NCBI GenBank assembly: GCA_002104985.1
Contig: MCGO01000330.1
Coordinates: forward strand, 1 to 32,645
From: Rhizoclosmatium globosum
Taxonomy: Eukaryota > Chytridiomycota > Chytridiomycetes > Chytridiales > Chytriomycetaceae
Direction of reading: 5' to 3'
DNA length: 32,645 nucleotides
Shown: one piece after another, positions 29,604 through 32,645 of the stretch
Position numbering within the stretch: position 1 is the first letter of the stretch
How the letters are laid out: every line of letters starts with the position of its first letter
The notes under the pieces: model-generated
Seen by the model: the letters and a program-made list of their open reading frames with translations, nothing else
Told to the model about the DNA's origin: nothing
Databases searched by the model: none
Translations under genes and position numbers: made by a program

Positions 29604-31290
29604 ATATTATTGCTAATATAATACGTCAGGGTTACATAAAACTAAACTATATGCTGGAACCTCCTTAGAGCTCTTATTACTTGATAATCATTTAAAATTA
29701 TATAAGAGATTGGACAATCAGCAGGAAACCAACAATATTCAGTATTATGCTGATCTTTAGTAGGATCCTCAGAGACTTTACGTTTAGCAAATCTAAGTTA
29801 AAAAGTTTGACGACTTTATTAATATTAACTTAGGTGGGAAAATAAAGTCCAACTCATTTAAAATATTTGAGATAAATGCTAACGGTACTAAGGTAGCGAA
29901 ATTCCTTGGCACTTAATTGGTGTCCCGCATGAATGGTGGAACGATCTTCCGACTGTCTCTTAGGTGACTGTGTGAAATTATACTTTGGGTGCAAATACCC
30001 GTAACTCTCTGGGACGGGAAGACCCTATTGAGCTTCACTGTTATGAATCGACGTGACTTTTAGTCCTTCTACGATTCAAAGACAGTTTCACTGGGCGGTG
30101 TGCTCTAAATTGTAACGAGCATTACAAAGGTAAGAGAGAATACTATGTATTCTTCGCAATTTATTGCTCTCATAATGGATTAAACTTACTGACAAGTTGG
30201 CAAACAAGCCTCCTTGGAATTCAACATAGCTGCTCTATGTTGGGTTTGTCATAGTGATCCGGAAGTTTTTGCTTCCGCTTAAAGAATTAAAGCTACCATA
30301 GGGATAACAGGCTGGTATAGAGTTGGAGTCCACATCTTACTCTACGCTCGGCACCTTAATAATATAAATAACTTATCTTTTCAAGTATGTATACAAAATC
30401 ATACTTAAGGTAGTATATAGTTAGTTATTTATCGGGGCATTTCTGTTATAATTTAAACAGATTTAGAATTCAAGCGATATGCTGGAACATCCTTAGAGCT
30501 TTTATCTCTAATTTTGCTAGTATTTAATATTATAGTGTAGTGCAGTAACTGGTTAACATAAAGATTTATTAAATATTTTATAATTACCTTAAAACTAGAG
30601 TACTACTTTACACTATGTTACAACTTATTTAAAGCAATTAGTAAATTTAAAAGATTGGATAATCAGCAGATAACCAACGAGAATTATAGTCATATAGCTC
30701 TTTAGTAGGTATCTCAGAGACTACACGCTTGACAGAGTAATTTACTCTGATGATATAGTCCGATCCTAATGGAAACATTAGGGATGTTTGAGCTGTGGAA
30801 AGATACAAGTCTTTGTTCAAATATCGGGAAGTTAACTTACTTCCTAACATTATAGCGATGTCGACTCTTCTTATCCTGGGGCTGCAAGAGGTCCCAAGGG
30901 TGCAGCTGTTCTCTGCATAAAAAGGTACGTGAGTTGGGTTAGTACGTCGCGAGACAGTACGGTCCTATCCTCAGAGAGATTGGAAAAATTAAGATCGAGG
31001 ATCATGTACGAGAGGACCTGATTATGTAAACCACTGGTGAAGATTAAACATAGTTGTTCTCAAGCTAAGTTTACCAACGTTAACTCCTGAAATCATCTTA
31101 AGGAGGAAACACGGTCTGTTTTAAGTTTTTCTTATAATAAAGGAGATAGAACATCTCCGTGATATACTACAGCTTTCATACTAGGTATATCTGAATCATT
31201 GATTATTTTAAATGCTATCTTCCTTATACTATGATAACTATTTGCTACCTACTCGTGGTGTTATCGTGAGACCGTTGGTCGCTAAAGTAA

Positions 31291-32645
31291 AACCTAAATA
31301 AAAGTAAAGTATAAAGTATAAACACAAGTTTAACTAAATGAATTAATTTATAAGTGAGTCAAGTTAAAACTTCAATCATACATTGAACTAAATGTACCTT
31401 ATACGTAACGAGTGATATTAAAGTAAATACCAAATTATATACCAAATTAAGCTATATTATTAAGCTATACAAACATAACATTGTGCTATCCTATTTTACC
31501 ACTACACCAAACATTAGAAATTAAATAAACGAAGATTAAACTTATATTATACATGTTGTGTAAATTATAAAGTATTTGCTTCATGTTCTTATATGCGATT
31601 AATTTAAATAGTATATAAATAATTAACTCTTAACCAATAATTAAGCTTGTAACTTATATTATTTTAGTTTATCAGTAACTTATATTATTTTAATTTATCA
31701 GTAACTTATATTATTTTAATTTATCAATAATTTATATTGGAGGTAATTTTATATTATATTATTAAAGAGGCTTATTTCTACTAACTTACAAAGTATACAA
31801 TTATTTAAGTTGATTTAAACAATTATAATTTATAATTTCAATAATAACACTAACTAAATTATAGCATTAATTATTAAGTTATTTAGTATTTTATATTAGC
31901 TTATAGGAGTTATATATTAGCTTATAGTACTTAGATTAGTTAGGGAGTTTATATAATAATTTATAAGGCTTAATACAATTAAGCATATCATTCATTTAAC
32001 TTATAAAACAACTGAATTATATGGAATTGTAACTTGGTTAATTTAATAGTAACTTGGTTAATTTAATAGTAACTTGGTTAATTAAATTAGTAATACTTAG
32101 TTATATAAGTTGTAATACTTAATTCTTTGTATTGTTATATTAAATATATGTATGATCTTAAATTAAAAATTGTTTAATATATTTATATAGATTACTAAGA
32201 TTTTTAAACTTATTAAGTTTACTATAAATTAAACTATTATTAAATTAAAACTATTATGTAAATTAAAACTATTATATAAATTAAAATTATATAAAAATAT
32301 CTTAAGATATTTGATTGTTAGCATTAAGACTAAAATTGAGCATTATCCAATAGGAAAGTTACATTGAGCATATTACATTATATTGAACGGCTCATATTAC
32401 ATAATATCATACAGTCTCATTTACTAATTGAAACTTATGCCATATTTACGGAATCTTATGTCATATTTACGGAAATTTATGTCATATTTACGGGATAATT
32501 TATAATGCTTATCCTAATTTAACAGTATTATCATTGAAGTTAAATATATTATTTAACGTGATTATCTTCATTTAATTAACATATTTAATTTGATACGCCA
32601 TTAGGTAATACGGATATACTTTAAATTTATAGATAATACTTTTAT
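31291..32645 (-). other. Inverted copy of the AT-rich DNA at 15867-17237
   Basis: No gene was found. It contains inverted counterparts of the tandem repeats at 16.0-16.9 kb, of the tRNA-like fragment (near 31490-31515) and of the palindrome at 16192 (here 32295-32312). The last 100 bases diverge most from the left arm. Confidence 0.75.

Larger units (their letters stand above)
25385..31290 (+). pseudogene. Second, indel-bearing copy of the LSU rRNA gene
   Basis: The same exon-intron order as the minus-strand gene, inverted: exons roughly 25385-25935, 27255-28316, 29879-30356 and 30856-31290, with the 2500-site intron at 30357-30855. Bases are missing at near-invariant sites. TCTGGCGGACGGGAAG has lost two bases near 30012. 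ATCATGGTACGAGAGG has lost a G near 31005. GGGTTAAGTACG has lost an A near 30940. Such changes would be unusual in a working rRNA and fit read errors or an unselected copy. Confidence 0.8.
24303..32645 (-). repeat. Right arm of the giant inverted repeat (about 8.3 kb)
   Basis: Inverted copy of 15867-24240 that reaches the last base of the window. Single-base and short indels are common, especially from about 26.6 kb onward and often in homopolymers. They disrupt both ORFs and conserved rRNA sites. Confidence 0.95.

Noticed and set aside
1..32645. A CRISPR array or prokaryotic mobile element
   Set aside because: The tandem repeats are contiguous without unique spacers, and no transposase or cas-like ORF is present.

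Overview
The window looks like part of a fungal mitochondrial genome. It is very AT-rich, carries organellar small- and large-subunit rRNA genes, six short mitochondrial tRNAs and an atp9 gene, and its LSU rRNA holds group I introns with LAGLIDADG homing endonucleases. CTA encodes conserved leucines in atp9, so this is not the yeast (CTN=Thr) code. The tRNA-Trp anticodon is CCA and every tryptophan I checked in the two endonucleases is TGG, so UGA may not be read as Trp. Together these features lean towards an early-diverging (zoosporic or zygomycete) fungus rather than a budding yeast. That placement is inference.

Layout. 1-3.9 kb is gene-free AT-rich DNA made of short tandem duplications and small dispersed palindromes. 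3.9-5.15 kb is the SSU rRNA (+). 5.46-7.94 kb holds tRNA-Gln, Asp, Tyr, Met, Pro and Trp (all +), with decayed tRNA-like copies between the first three and a TTAGGA/TTAGGG array just upstream of tRNA-Pro. 7.9-12.6 kb is gene-free. atp9 (+) lies at 12.61-12.84 kb. 12.84-17.25 kb is gene-free. 17.25-23.16 kb is the LSU rRNA on the minus strand, split by three group I introns: one near E. coli 700-740 with a LAGLIDADG_2-type ORF, one in helix 69 near E. coli 1917 with a double-motif LAGLIDADG ORF, and a small one at E. coli 2500 without a credible ORF. A GC-richer unassigned block lies upstream of the LSU 5' end.

From about 24.24 kb the sequence turns back on itself. Positions 24303-32645 are the reverse complement of 15867-24240, separated by a spacer of about 60 bp that can itself form a hairpin. 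The right arm repeats the LSU gene and both endonuclease ORFs with many small indels, several in homopolymers and some in universally conserved rRNA positions. It runs to the last base of the window. The best explanation is a long-read or assembly fold-back at a contig end. A biological alternative is a closed-hairpin or inverted-repeat end of a linear mitochondrial chromosome. Features in the right arm should not be counted as independent genes without read-level support.

The most interesting biological signals are: (i) a dispersed family of 13-15 bp hairpins (CAGTC-GTA-GACTG) with compensatory stem changes; (ii) a dispersed 18-bp perfect palindrome (AAATATCTTAAGATATTT); (iii) three of six tRNAs with a mismatched first acceptor pair, which recalls 5' tRNA editing; (iv) two LSU introns at different sites that share a common core; and (v) the telomere-like hexamer array.
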